DNA from: Pseudomonas veronii
Lineage (GTDB): Bacteria; Pseudomonadota; Gammaproteobacteria; Pseudomonadales; Pseudomonadaceae
Direction: 5' to 3'
Length of the DNA: 64,000 nucleotides
Assembly (NCBI RefSeq): GCF_001439695.1
Contig: NZ_JYLL01000024.1
Location: 27,090 to 91,089, forward strand
Shown here piece after piece: positions 41,856-49,384 of the stretch; within the stretch, counting starts at the first letter, position 1, and the number at the start of each line of letters is the position of its first letter. A program made the translations under genes and the position numbers. The notes under the pieces were generated by a model. It saw only the letters and a list, made by a program, of their open reading frames with translations. It ran no database searches and was not told where the DNA came from.

Positions 41856-42094
41856 TCGGGCTGTTCCGCATCGAAAGGTTCTTCGGCCAACTCCCCGTCG
41901 CGTTCGAGCAACACCTGGACCTTCTGCTCCGCCTGCGCCAACGCGCTCTGGCAGTCGCGGGTCAGGCCGATGCCTTGTTCAAACGCCGTCAGCGAGTCTT
42001 CCAGCGACAACTCGCCGTTCTCCAGACGCTCGACCAGGGTTTGCAGGTCGGCGAGGGATTGTTCGAAATCGAGTGCAACTTTTTTGCGGGCCAT
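41852..42094 (-). CDS. xseB: Exodeoxyribonuclease VII small subunit
   Basis: An 80-residue helical protein with the XseB core FEQSLADLQTLVERLENGELSLEDSLTAFEQGIGLTRDCQSAL. Multiple copies bind the XseA catalytic subunit, which is not in this window. The xseB-ispA-dxs order is conserved in gammaproteobacteria. Confidence 0.96.
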   Translation of the reverse strand: MARKKVALDFEQSLADLQTLVERLENGELSLEDSLTAFEQGIGLTRDCQSALAQAEQKVQVLLERDGELAEEPFDAEQPE

Positions 42095-42193
42095 GGCGGC
42101 TATTCCGGTAGACGGTAAACCGGCGCGACACTAGCAGACATGGGGGATGGGGGCAAATGAACGGGGCGACTGAGCCGATTGCGCGGTCGCCTG

Positions 42194-42805
42194 TTACTGC
42201 GCCGCCGCGGCGCGCAAATAGTTATACACACTGGCCCGGGAAATCTTGAAGTAGTCGCCGACGTAGTCGACAAAGTTACGCACATCCAGCAGGCCGTGCT
42301 CCCGCGCCTGCACCAGCACCTGGATGATTTCGCTACGGCCGAAATCGGCGGGTTTCAAATGATTTTCGGCGGCGAGGGTTTCGATGATCTCATTGAGTTT
42401 TTCCCGCCAATCGCCGCTGAACAGCGATTCTGGGCGCCCCTGGGACTGCTGGCCTACGGCAAAGCCGCTGATCAGTTTCTGCACTTGGGCCAGGGCGGTC
42501 ACATCGAAGTTCAGGCACAGCAAGGCGCAGGGTTCACCGTTGGCGGCACGGGCGACGAGGGAGATCGAACGCAACTGACGGCTGTTGATCCCGGTCTTTT
42601 CATACGGCCCGACGGTGTCGGGTCCGGCAGCCAACTCAGCCAGGTCAGTGATCAGCGATTCATCCCCGACCTGACGTCGGGAAAAGCCATTGGCAATGTG
42701 GGCAATACGCCCGGTGTGCAGGTCGTGTACCACGGCTTCCAGGTCCGGATAGAGCAGGGCGGCGATGCCGTCGGCGGTTGCCTTGATGAATGCGATATCG
42801 ACCAT
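42194..42805 (-). CDS. YheO/DauR-type transcriptional regulator (PAS-like + HTH)
   Basis: A 203-residue regulator. The N-terminal YheO-like PAS domain (about 1-115; YPDLEAVVHDLHTGRIAHIANG, SISLVARAANGEPCALLCLNFD) is followed by a C-terminal DauR-type HTH (FVDYVGDYFKISRASVYNYLRAAAA). DauR regulates D-arginine use, and the upstream neighbour here is an ornithine cyclodeaminase-family gene, which suggests control of amino-acid catabolism. It lies 58 bases downstream of that gene on the same strand. Confidence 0.82.
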   Translation of the reverse strand: MVDIAFIKATADGIAALLYPDLEAVVHDLHTGRIAHIANGFSRRQVGDESLITDLAELAAGPDTVGPYEKTGINSRQLRSISLVARAANGEPCALLCLNFDVTALAQVQKLISGFAVGQQSQGRPESLFSGDWREKLNEIIETLAAENHLKPADFGRSEIIQVLVQAREHGLLDVRNFVDYVGDYFKISRASVYNYLRAAAAQ

Positions 42806-42863
42806 GGGTTAACCGGGCACAGGAAAAAGGAACGGTGATTGTACGCAGGCGTCCGAACAGTTG

Positions 42864-43832
42864 TCAGTCCACGGCCTGCATGCGCTGCACCGCGAGGGTC
42901 GCCAGTGCGATGTCCTGAGCGGCCAGGCCGGTCAGGTCGGCGATGGTCAGGTCATCGTCGCGGAAACGCCCGCGTGCCTTACCGGCCAGCACATGGCCGA
43001 GGGAAACGTCGGCCTGGTCGCTGATCAAATGGGCCCGTACTGCGTGGCTCATTTCGCCATGGTCCAGGCATTGGGCACGGTCATCGGTCATGAGCACCCG
43101 TGCCCTCTGCAGCAGCAACGGGTCCAGTTCCTGTTTGCCTGGGCTGTCTGCGCCCAGGGCGACAATATGAGTGCCTTTACGCACCACGTCGGCCGGTACG
43201 ATTGCCTGGGTCGACGGCGTGCAGGTAATCACCAGATTGCACTGTGCGAAAACAGCCTCAACGCTGTCGGCTGCTTGGGCTTTCAACCCAGCTTGCTGCA
43301 GTGCGTTGGCGAGGTGTTGTGCCCGCTCGGGAGAGCGTCCCCAGATCACCACACGCTCGATTCCCAGCAGTTCGCAGGCCCAGCGCGCCTGCAGTTGCGC
43401 CTGATGCCCGCTGCCGAGAATGCCTAGCGCGCTCACCCGTGCGGGCGCCCCGGCCCGTGCGGCCAAGGCACCGGCGGCGGCAGTGCGGCAACTGGTCAGC
43501 CAGCCTTCGTCGTTGAGGATGGCGCGGGTCTTGCCGGTGTGAGAATCGAACACCAGCACCAGGCCATTATTGGTCTCCAGGCCGCGGGAAGGATTCTCAT
43601 AAAAGCCCATGGCCAGCTTGACCACAAACACCGAACCGTCTTTCGCGTAGCCGGACTTGATATGACAGTCCCCCGGCGGGTTTTCAAACAACAACACCCC
43701 CGGCGGCGGGGCCACGATGCGGCCGTCGGCGTGACTGATCAATGCCTGTTCCACCGCGTGCAGCATGTCTTGGCGCGACAGCGTGGCGCGCAATGCACTG
43801 AGTTCGTAAACCGCCAGTGGCACCGCGCTCAT
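42864..43832 (-). CDS. Ornithine cyclodeaminase / delta1-pyrroline-2-carboxylate reductase family protein
   Basis: An NAD(P)-dependent enzyme of the OCD/mu-crystallin family, 322 residues. The Rossmann motif is ALGILGSGHQAQLQARWA; IKSGYAKDGSVFVVKLAMGFYENPSRG and ALGADSPGKQEL are family features. Members either cyclise ornithine to proline or reduce pyrroline/piperideine-2-carboxylates; I cannot tell which. The ATG at 43832 has AGGAG eight bases upstream; a GTG directly before it is also in frame. A 19-codon upstream ORF ends on this start (TGATGA). Confidence 0.83.
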   Translation of the reverse strand: MSAVPLAVYELSALRATLSRQDMLHAVEQALISHADGRIVAPPPGVLLFENPPGDCHIKSGYAKDGSVFVVKLAMGFYENPSRGLETNNGLVLVFDSHTGKTRAILNDEGWLTSCRTAAAGALAARAGAPARVSALGILGSGHQAQLQARWACELLGIERVVIWGRSPERAQHLANALQQAGLKAQAADSVEAVFAQCNLVITCTPSTQAIVPADVVRKGTHIVALGADSPGKQELDPLLLQRARVLMTDDRAQCLDHGEMSHAVRAHLISDQADVSLGHVLAGKARGRFRDDDLTIADLTGLAAQDIALATLAVQRMQAVD

Positions 43833-43891
43833 CACGCACGCTCCTGCAGGGGAACGCAGGTTTTAAGCTTGAAGTCCGAGAGTGTGGTCAT
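43832..43891 (-). CDS. Possible 19-residue leader peptide coupled to the OCD-family gene
   Basis: The ATG at 43891 has a near-ideal Shine-Dalgarno (AGGAGCGCGCC) and opens MTTLSDFKLKTCVPLQERA, whose TGA overlaps the start of the next gene. A short, well-initiated ORF in this place could couple or attenuate translation. It could also be a gene remnant. Confidence 0.35.
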   Translation of the reverse strand: MTTLSDFKLKTCVPLQERA

Positions 43892-43952
43892 GGCGCGCTC
43901 CTGAATATCAACGGGACGAAAGCGCGACACTAACCTGATTTATATTTATTGT

Positions 43953-44324
43953 CTAATTTGTACTTATCGTGCAATTCTGGTTTGAGTGTTTAAGCATCGC
44001 GTCAAACTCGACCAGCCCGGCCTGCATCTTCTGCAGTGCCGCCATCTGCAGCGCCAGCTCCTCCTGCTTGCGGGCAATCGCCTGGCTCGCGCGCGCCCAG
44101 GGCAGCGCGTCGCCCTGGTGCCCGTGCAAGATGGCCTGTAACTCCTTGAGCTTGAAACCCAGTTGCTGAGCACACTTGATCAACATCAGCAGCTCGACAC
44201 TCTGCGCCGAATAGACCCGATACCGCCCCGCTCTCTGCGGGCTGGGAAGCAGGCCGATCGCTTCATAGTGACGAATCGCCTTGATGGTCGTGCCCGACAG
44301 TTGCGCCGCTTTGCCGATGAACAT
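43953..44324 (-). CDS. MerR-family transcriptional regulator
   Basis: A 123-residue regulator: N-terminal winged helix MFIGKAAQLSGTTIKAIRHYEAIGLLPSPQRAGRYRVYS and a C-terminal dimerisation coiled coil (ASQAIARKQEELALQMAALQKMQAGLVEF). No cysteine cluster for metal sensing is seen apart from a single Cys near the end. The ATG at 44324 is preceded by AAAAGGG; the start lies 62 bases inside the upstream reductase gene, so the pair is cotranscribed and the regulator probably controls it. Confidence 0.85.
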   Translation of the reverse strand: MFIGKAAQLSGTTIKAIRHYEAIGLLPSPQRAGRYRVYSAQSVELLMLIKCAQQLGFKLKELQAILHGHQGDALPWARASQAIARKQEELALQMAALQKMQAGLVEFDAMLKHSNQNCTISTN

Positions 44325-44907
44325 GAAAACGCCCTTTTCCAAATAATCCGCCGGCCCGCGTCAGCCAACGAGCGCGTTGCGCGGGCGTGGAACCCAGCAC
44401 CGGCCCGAGCAACAAGGTCTTGGTCACCGTTATGCCGCAAAACGCCAGCGTCGTCTTGCGCATCTGATGAATGCCCGGCATGCGGTAGAACCAGCGGTAA
44501 TACCATGGCGGCGTATCGAGCGTCACCAGCAAGTGTGCGGTTCGGCCATGCAGCAGCTTGTCGGGAAATGCCTTGCCTGCACGGTACTTGAAGGCGAAGC
44601 CGGGTAGGAAAACTCTATCGATAAAGCCCTTCATCAACGCCGGAATACCACCCCACCAAATCGGCAAGACAAACGCCAAATGGGTGGCCCACAGGATATC
44701 TGCCTGGGCACCGAGCAAATCGGCTTCCAGGGCTTGAATGTCGGTGTAACCGTGATGCAGCACCGGGTCGAAAGCCAGCGTGCCCAGCCGTAGGACGCGT
44801 ACTTCATGGTCGGCGTTTTTGGCCGATTGGATGTAGGTGTCCGCCAGTGCCGAACAGAAACTGGTGCTGGAGGGATGGCCGAGGATGACCAGAATGCGCT
44901 GAGCCAT
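44263..44907 (-). CDS. NAD(P)H dehydrogenase (quinone), flavodoxin-like fold
   Basis: A 214-residue FMN/FAD-binding oxidoreductase of the KefF/MdaB/NQO1 group: ILVILGHPSSTSFCSALADTYI at the start and ADILWATHLAFVLPIWWGGIPALMKGFIDRVFLPGFAF as core. Family members reduce quinones by two electrons. The last about 25 residues (GKGRFHVHRQSGATVGHDHQ...) do not look like family sequence and lie over the merR start, so the original stop was probably lost or the reading frame shifted late. Confidence 0.83.
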   Translation of the reverse strand: MAQRILVILGHPSSTSFCSALADTYIQSAKNADHEVRVLRLGTLAFDPVLHHGYTDIQALEADLLGAQADILWATHLAFVLPIWWGGIPALMKGFIDRVFLPGFAFKYRAGKAFPDKLLHGRTAHLLVTLDTPPWYYRWFYRMPGIHQMRKTTLAFCGITVTKTLLLGPVLGSTPAQRARWLTRAGGLFGKGRFHVHRQSGATVGHDHQGDSSL

Positions 44908-45009
44908 GGGGATGAGTCCTGAAACGGGGTTGCAGGGTAGGGGCTGCCGTATAGGGGAGAGTCAAGGGGAATAGCGCGATGCGGCTTGCCCCACGTTTTG
45001 CCCGGTTAC

Positions 45010-45288
45010 TCATAAAACCCCGGTCTCAAGTGCTTGAGATTCGTCACCGATGAACAGCGGCTGGAACGTTTTGCTTGGCACGTAGCCGGTTATTTTTTTG
45101 TCATGTGTAAGGTTTTGAGGCGCATGTTCGGTGATGTGCATATTGATGTCGTTGGCCGCCTGCCGGCGTTTGCTACCAACGCTCTGGATCAAGTGCCCCG
45201 TGGTCTGCCGGCCCTCCTGCCGGGCGACAGTCTTGGTCAAGCAATGGCGAAGTGCCAGGTCCCAGCAAACCTGTTCAATGTAATGCAT
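45010..45288 (-). CDS. Small hypothetical protein, 92 residues
   Basis: No family recognised. It begins MHYIEQVCWDLALRHCLTKT with GAGGGG nine bases before the ATG (an earlier ATG three codons up is too close to that signal). No signal peptide or membrane helix. A plus-strand frame also crosses this region; the minus-strand frame is preferred for its start signal and the operator-like repeat upstream, but coding is not certain. Confidence 0.35.
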   Translation of the reverse strand: MHYIEQVCWDLALRHCLTKTVARQEGRQTTGHLIQSVGSKRRQAANDINMHITEHAPQNLTHDKKITGYVPSKTFQPLFIGDESQALETGVL

Positions 45289-45333
45289 GGGTTCCATCCC
45301 CTCGTGACGTGTGCGAATACTTTACCTGTATAA

Positions 45334-45348
45334 GTCTACATTCTAGAC
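45334..45348. promoter_or_regulatory. Inverted repeat, possible operator
   Basis: GTCTA-CATTC-TAGAC is a perfect 5-bp inverted repeat, nearly extended by one base on each side, in an AT-rich stretch between the divergent small genes at 45288 (minus) and 45417 (plus). It could bind a dimeric regulator. Confidence 0.3.
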
Positions 45349-45416
45349 CTGTCGTCTATTGCTACATATCGTGTGGCTGTCGTTTAAACAAATTGGGTAT
45401 ACGCAAGGAAGTACGC

Positions 45417-45677
45417 ATGACTATGGCAGAAGCAGTGTCGACAGGGGCATTGGTAGTGTTGGGGAGCATCCTGCTGGTGCTCCTGTTGCAATACTTGAGG
45501 CTGCGTGAACTCTGGAAAATGGCGCTTACCTGCCGCCGGAACGCGCGCTGGGGGCGGATCTATGAGGCTGAGAACCGGGAGTTGCGTTCTGCGCTGCGCG
45601 CTGAGAAGGCGCATATCAAGCAGTTGCAGAGGAAAGTCGGGCTTTTGCAAGGGGGGGTGACTGCGCAGGAGGAATAG
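45417..45677 (+). CDS. Small membrane-anchored coiled-coil protein, 86 residues
   Basis: No family recognised. One N-terminal membrane helix (TGALVVLGSILLVLLLQYLRL, about residues 9-29) is followed by a charged helical segment likely to be a coiled coil (YEAENRELRSALRAEKAHIKQLQRKVGLLQ). The ATG at 45417 has AAGGAA six bases upstream. The GTPase block begins about 200 bases downstream on the same strand. Confidence 0.6.
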   Translation: MTMAEAVSTGALVVLGSILLVLLLQYLRLRELWKMALTCRRNARWGRIYEAENRELRSALRAEKAHIKQLQRKVGLLQGGVTAQEE

Positions 45678-45884
45678 GTAGAGAAGGATGTCTCGCTGAT
45701 CACTTTTCAGACGAGAGCAGGAGCGTCAAAAACAATACCCGTTGGAGCCTATCCTCCCAACCGCTGCGCTTGACAGGGATAGTGGCAAAGTGCGATTGAG
45801 GCTTTAGGATTTTGGGTCCGGGGCGATAACCTTTTTTTTAGCGCGCCCTCTTTTGAGCGCCGCGTAGCGACGGAGAATAGAACA

Positions 45885-47015
45885 ATGGCAAGTATGGAAG
45901 CTCAACTGGAAGAGCAGTTCGATAAGGAAATGGCGTCGGTCAAACGCCCGAACCTGATGATTGTTGGCGGCACCGGTGTTGGAAAGAGCAGCCTGATCAA
46001 TCATATCTTCGGCAAAACGATTGCCAAGGTCGGTACCGGGCAGCCTGTCACTCGGGGCTGTCATCGCTACGAAGACGCCAACATCCCTCTGGTCATCTTT
46101 GATACCGAAGGTTATGAGGTGACGGAAGGCAAACCCTCGACAGGCAACTTTCGGGAAAAAATCATCCCGGAGATCAAACAGCGCAAGTTCAAGGCGCTGG
46201 ATGAACAGATCCATCTCATTTGGTACTGCCTCAGCGTAGCCAACCACCGGGTTACTGATTTTGACCTGGACAACTTGCGATTGATTACCGGTGAACTGGA
46301 TATTCCGGTGGCTGTGGTACTCACCCAGTGCGATGCCGAACCCATCGACGATGAGGGCAACGGTGAGACTTCCCGGGCGTTTCGCAACGTGCTGCGCGAG
46401 CACGGTATTCATTGTGAGGTTTTCGAGACCTGTGCAAATAACCCCAGCCACGATCCAGAGCTGAAACTGGACCTTGAAAAGTTAATCGCCTGGTCGAGTG
46501 CATCACTCAAGGACGATGCGCTACGCCAGTCCTTCGTGGCTGCCCAGATCGCGTCGCTACCAGCCAAACGCAGCGAGGCGATGACCATCATCATGACCTA
46601 CAGCGGCACCACCGCCGCCAGCGCCGGACTTAACCCGGTGCCGATGTCGGACGCGTTACTCATTGTGCCTCAGCAGATGGCGATGGCGGCATCGCTGGCC
46701 AAGCTCTACGGGTTTGGCTCGATGGGTGAAATGGCCGTCAGCCTGCTCAAGGGCCAGATCCTCAGCCTGGTGGGGCGTCAGTTGGCAGCCAGCCTGACCA
46801 AGATGATCCCCGTGCTTGGGCAGATCATTAACGCCGCTGTTGCCGGGGCGATCACCGGAGCGCTTGGCTTGGCCCTGGTCGAGGTCTATGAACGCGCCGT
46901 GGACGGCTACCTGAAGACAGGCAAGTCACCGGACTGGGCTCGCCTCTTTTCTAACGAGCAGTTCATGCAGGCGTTCAAGATTGCGCTGGGAAAATGGGGC
47001 AATCAAAAAGCTTGA
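45885..47015 (+). CDS. P-loop GTPase with C-terminal DUF697-like membrane domain
   Basis: A 376-residue GTPase. G1 is GGTGVGKSS (K34), G3 is DTEG (73-76) and G4 is TQCD (147-150), so nucleotide binding looks intact. From about residue 215 comes a hydrophobic, Ala/Gly-rich region (VPMSDALLIVPQQMAMAASLAKLYG, GQIINAAVAGAITGALGLALVEVYERAV) as in DUF697/YcjF-type domains, which may sit on or in the inner membrane. Related GTPases (YeeP/YkfA group) are common on genomic islands; function unknown. GGAG precedes the ATG. First of three adjacent GTPase genes. Confidence 0.85.
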   Translation: MASMEAQLEEQFDKEMASVKRPNLMIVGGTGVGKSSLINHIFGKTIAKVGTGQPVTRGCHRYEDANIPLVIFDTEGYEVTEGKPSTGNFREKIIPEIKQRKFKALDEQIHLIWYCLSVANHRVTDFDLDNLRLITGELDIPVAVVLTQCDAEPIDDEGNGETSRAFRNVLREHGIHCEVFETCANNPSHDPELKLDLEKLIAWSSASLKDDALRQSFVAAQIASLPAKRSEAMTIIMTYSGTTAASAGLNPVPMSDALLIVPQQMAMAASLAKLYGFGSMGEMAVSLLKGQILSLVGRQLAASLTKMIPVLGQIINAAVAGAITGALGLALVEVYERAVDGYLKTGKSPDWARLFSNEQFMQAFKIALGKWGNQKA

Positions 47016-47109
47016 AGCCACTTGGCGCACTCTGAAGGCCGTGGCGAGAGACAGATCTGTTTCTAGGCAGGCCTTCATCCCCCTTCAGCGGTTCAGGGTT
47101 TAGAGAGAC

Positions 47110-48237
47110 ATGGATCAGTTCGCGATCAACATCATCGTGCTGGGTAAAAGCGGCGTCGGCAAAAGCAGCTTCTGCAACTATCTTTTTGACCAGGTGGGTT
47201 TGTTTGAGACGGGAAGTGGCAAGCCCGTCACCTCCTGGGAGAAAAATTTTCAGTCGCACACCTTCGAGCACCAGGGGCACCTGTTGAATGTGTTCGACAG
47301 CGTTGGCCTGGAAGCTGACAACTATGAGCGATGGCTCCAACAGTTCGACCGTTTCATGCAGCAACATCGTGCGCGCCCGATGGAGCCGGAAACCTGGATT
47401 CATGGCGCCTTCTATGTGATCAACGCCAGCTCCGCACGGCTGGAACCGGTGGATGTGAATCTGATCAAACGGCTCGGACTGGATGCCAGGATTCCCCTGC
47501 AAGTCATCCTGACCAATGCCGACGTTGCGGGCGATAAGGTCGAGGCCCTCCAGCGAGAAATTCACCAACTATGCCCGGGTGTATCGGTGACGCCGCTGTG
47601 TTCGGTATCGGTACGTAGGCGTGGTGGTCAGTCGACGCAAGCCTTTGGTCGCGATGAAGTGCTTTCGCTCTACCTGGAACAGTCGCATGCCTTTCTCAGC
47701 AAGCGCCTGGCTGCGATGAGCTGCTTGAACTTCAAAGGTGTGCTTCGCCAAATGCGCGATACGGTCGTTGCCAAGATCGAAAAGGCAGACCTCAGCATCT
47801 TTAGAATCGCGGACCTCGATCTGGATACGGAAATCGAGTTGCCCGATTTTGATGAGGTGTTTTCCGATCTGAAAGGCTTCGATGACTACCTCTCATCCTT
47901 TGGCTTCATGGGGGACTGGGAGACCAGCGATGAGCTGGAAAACGCAGTGACCCGTGTGTTTGACGACTTCCAGCGAGAGATGGAGGGGCGCTTCAAAGAG
48001 ATCGAAGACGGGTTCGAGTCCGATAGCCTCCTGCGCAAGGTGGGCGCGCTCTATGAGGCGGCAAAAATCATCCTGACCCTTAAATCGACCATGATTGAAT
48101 GGCTGGATGACGGTTTTGGCCGTGTCCACGCAGAACTCGACAGGCTCTTCGTCAAATATGCCGAGGACGACAACTTCTTCGCCAGTCATCTAACGGGACG
48201 CGTCTTCATCAGGCCCAAACTGTTCGGCATTTTCTAA
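47110..48237 (+). CDS. P-loop GTPase, second of the block
   Basis: A 375-residue protein: G1 GKSGVGKSS (12-20, K18), G3 DSVG (63-66), G4 TNAD (135-138). It differs from its upstream neighbour in lacking the DUF697 region; instead the C-terminal half is a long charged helical segment (FDDFQREMEGRFKEIEDGFESDSLLRKVGALYEAAKIIL), possibly a helical bundle as in dynamin-like proteins. It lies 94 bases after the first GTPase, with no terminator between, and 41 bases before the third. Confidence 0.82.
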   Translation: MDQFAINIIVLGKSGVGKSSFCNYLFDQVGLFETGSGKPVTSWEKNFQSHTFEHQGHLLNVFDSVGLEADNYERWLQQFDRFMQQHRARPMEPETWIHGAFYVINASSARLEPVDVNLIKRLGLDARIPLQVILTNADVAGDKVEALQREIHQLCPGVSVTPLCSVSVRRRGGQSTQAFGRDEVLSLYLEQSHAFLSKRLAAMSCLNFKGVLRQMRDTVVAKIEKADLSIFRIADLDLDTEIELPDFDEVFSDLKGFDDYLSSFGFMGDWETSDELENAVTRVFDDFQREMEGRFKEIEDGFESDSLLRKVGALYEAAKIILTLKSTMIEWLDDGFGRVHAELDRLFVKYAEDDNFFASHLTGRVFIRPKLFGIF

Positions 48238-48278
48238 GCACGGGCTGCATCAGCGCTATTTAAGGAAGAGCATTAACC

Positions 48279-48506
48279 ATGGGCTTCGATTCGATTTATG
48301 CGGTGCTGCCAGACCACGCGGCCGAGATAAGCCGCTTGCAGTACTTGTTGGCTGACGCACGGCTGCCGGTGGTTTCGGTGATCGGCAAATACAACCATGG
48401 CAAGAGCTCCTTGCTCAACGCCCTCGTGGAGCGCGAGCAGTTCGCTGTGTCGGATGCTCGGGAAACCACCGTATTGAGCTACTTCGAGCCTGAACGCCTG
48501 AGTTGA
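48279..48506 (+). pseudogene. Truncated dynamin-like GTPase (N-terminal stub)
   Basis: Only 75 codons. The residues SRLQYLLADARLPVVSVIGKYNHGKSSLLNALV carry a clear G1 motif (GKYNHGKSS, K42), and RETTVLSYF holds the switch-I threonine, but the frame stops 12 residues later, before G3 and G4. The 70 bases to the next gene do not continue the protein in any frame, so the rest has been deleted rather than frameshifted. An intact start and Shine-Dalgarno (AAGGAAGAG) mean a stub peptide may still be made. Confidence 0.75.
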
Positions 48507-48526
48507 ACCTGTCCTCTTATCGTGAC

Positions 48527-48558
48527 GCCGCTCATGCTGGGCGGCTGCTTTTTTTTTT
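48527..48558 (+). terminator. Terminator after the GTPase stub
   Basis: A GCCGC / GCGGC stem with a nine-base loop, followed three bases later by a run of ten T. It separates the GTPase genes from the C39-like gene, though 20 bases further on that gene begins. Confidence 0.6.
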
Positions 48559-48576
48559 GCAAAGGAATGACGCGGC

Positions 48577-49296
48577 ATGAATCGAATGTTTGTAAGCCCT
48601 TGGTTGTCGGTATCCCCCAACGGCCCGGTGACCTGTGCTCACCCCCGCGCACATGACTATGTTCATTTACGCCAAGGCGAAATGGATGGTGCCTGTGGAC
48701 CTTACTGCGTGGCGATGACCTTGATCGCATTGGGCGTTATGTCCCGCGAGCAGGCTCAATCACTCGACAGTTACGATGGCCGAACCCGACTGGGTCGCTT
48801 TCGCGAAAGCCTACTGGCCTTCGGCGCCCTGGTGTCGGAAGGCACCGACGATTTCGATGTGAGCTGGCTGGTTGATGTGTTCAAGCACGCCGGGGTTGTG
48901 ACCGAAGTGCTGGATGCAGCGCCGCGACGACAGACGACCATCCGCAATATTGCCGACGCCGTCGACAACCGCAAAATCCCGATCGTCTGTGTCGATTGGG
49001 ACGACGGCCTGGCGGCGCATTGGCTGCTAGTTATCGGCTATCAGGGTTACCAGGCAAACGATGACGATGAATTACAAATCACCCACCTGCTGTGCCTCGA
49101 CCCCACCAGTGACGCCCCACGGGTGTCACTCTGGAATGCAGTGATCGAAGTCTTCACCGAGGAGGGTAAATCGGTGAACGAAGGTCGTTACTACTGCCAG
49201 CACTGGGGCCCCAACGCCGCGCCGACGGCCTGCCGAATTGCTCAGAGTGTTTTGGTGGGGCTCGATAAAAAAGCCGAGTCCAACTATTTCTACTGA
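48577..49296 (+). CDS. C39-like (papain-fold) cysteine peptidase
   Basis: A 239-residue protein with no signal peptide. The likely catalytic set is Q33, C40 (LRQGEMDGACGPYCVAMTL), H148 (AAHWLLVIGYQ) and D175 (CLDPTSDAP), the order and spacing of peptidase C39-like domains. These domains usually trim double-glycine leaders as part of an ABC exporter, but no such exporter is fused or adjacent, so this is a stand-alone form whose substrate is unknown. AAAGGAATG precedes the ATG. It follows the GTPase block. Confidence 0.75.
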   Translation: MNRMFVSPWLSVSPNGPVTCAHPRAHDYVHLRQGEMDGACGPYCVAMTLIALGVMSREQAQSLDSYDGRTRLGRFRESLLAFGALVSEGTDDFDVSWLVDVFKHAGVVTEVLDAAPRRQTTIRNIADAVDNRKIPIVCVDWDDGLAAHWLLVIGYQGYQANDDDELQITHLLCLDPTSDAPRVSLWNAVIEVFTEEGKSVNEGRYYCQHWGPNAAPTACRIAQSVLVGLDKKAESNYFY

Positions 49297-49341
49297 GTAA
49301 AGTGCGGGCGCCGCACCGTCCATCGCAGCACCTAACGAAGC

Positions 49342-49365
49342 AAGCCTGCTTTTTCAAGCAGGCTT
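49342..49365. terminator. Hairpin between convergent genes
   Basis: A perfect 10-bp stem (AAGCCTGCTT / AAGCAGGCTT) with a TTTC loop between the C39-like gene and the ycaC-like gene. The T tract after it is weak on the plus strand (TTATCG), so termination strength is uncertain. Confidence 0.55.
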
Positions 49366-49384
49366 ATCGTTGACGGCAGTTTTC

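Noticed and set aside
45034..45333. 99-codon plus-strand frame opposite the small minus-strand gene
   Set aside because: No Shine-Dalgarno and no recognisable features; the minus-strand frame has the better start, though neither is certain.
48507..48576. Frameshifted continuation of the third GTPase
   Set aside because: Only 70 bases to the next start, with a terminator in them; no frame encodes G3 or G4 motifs.
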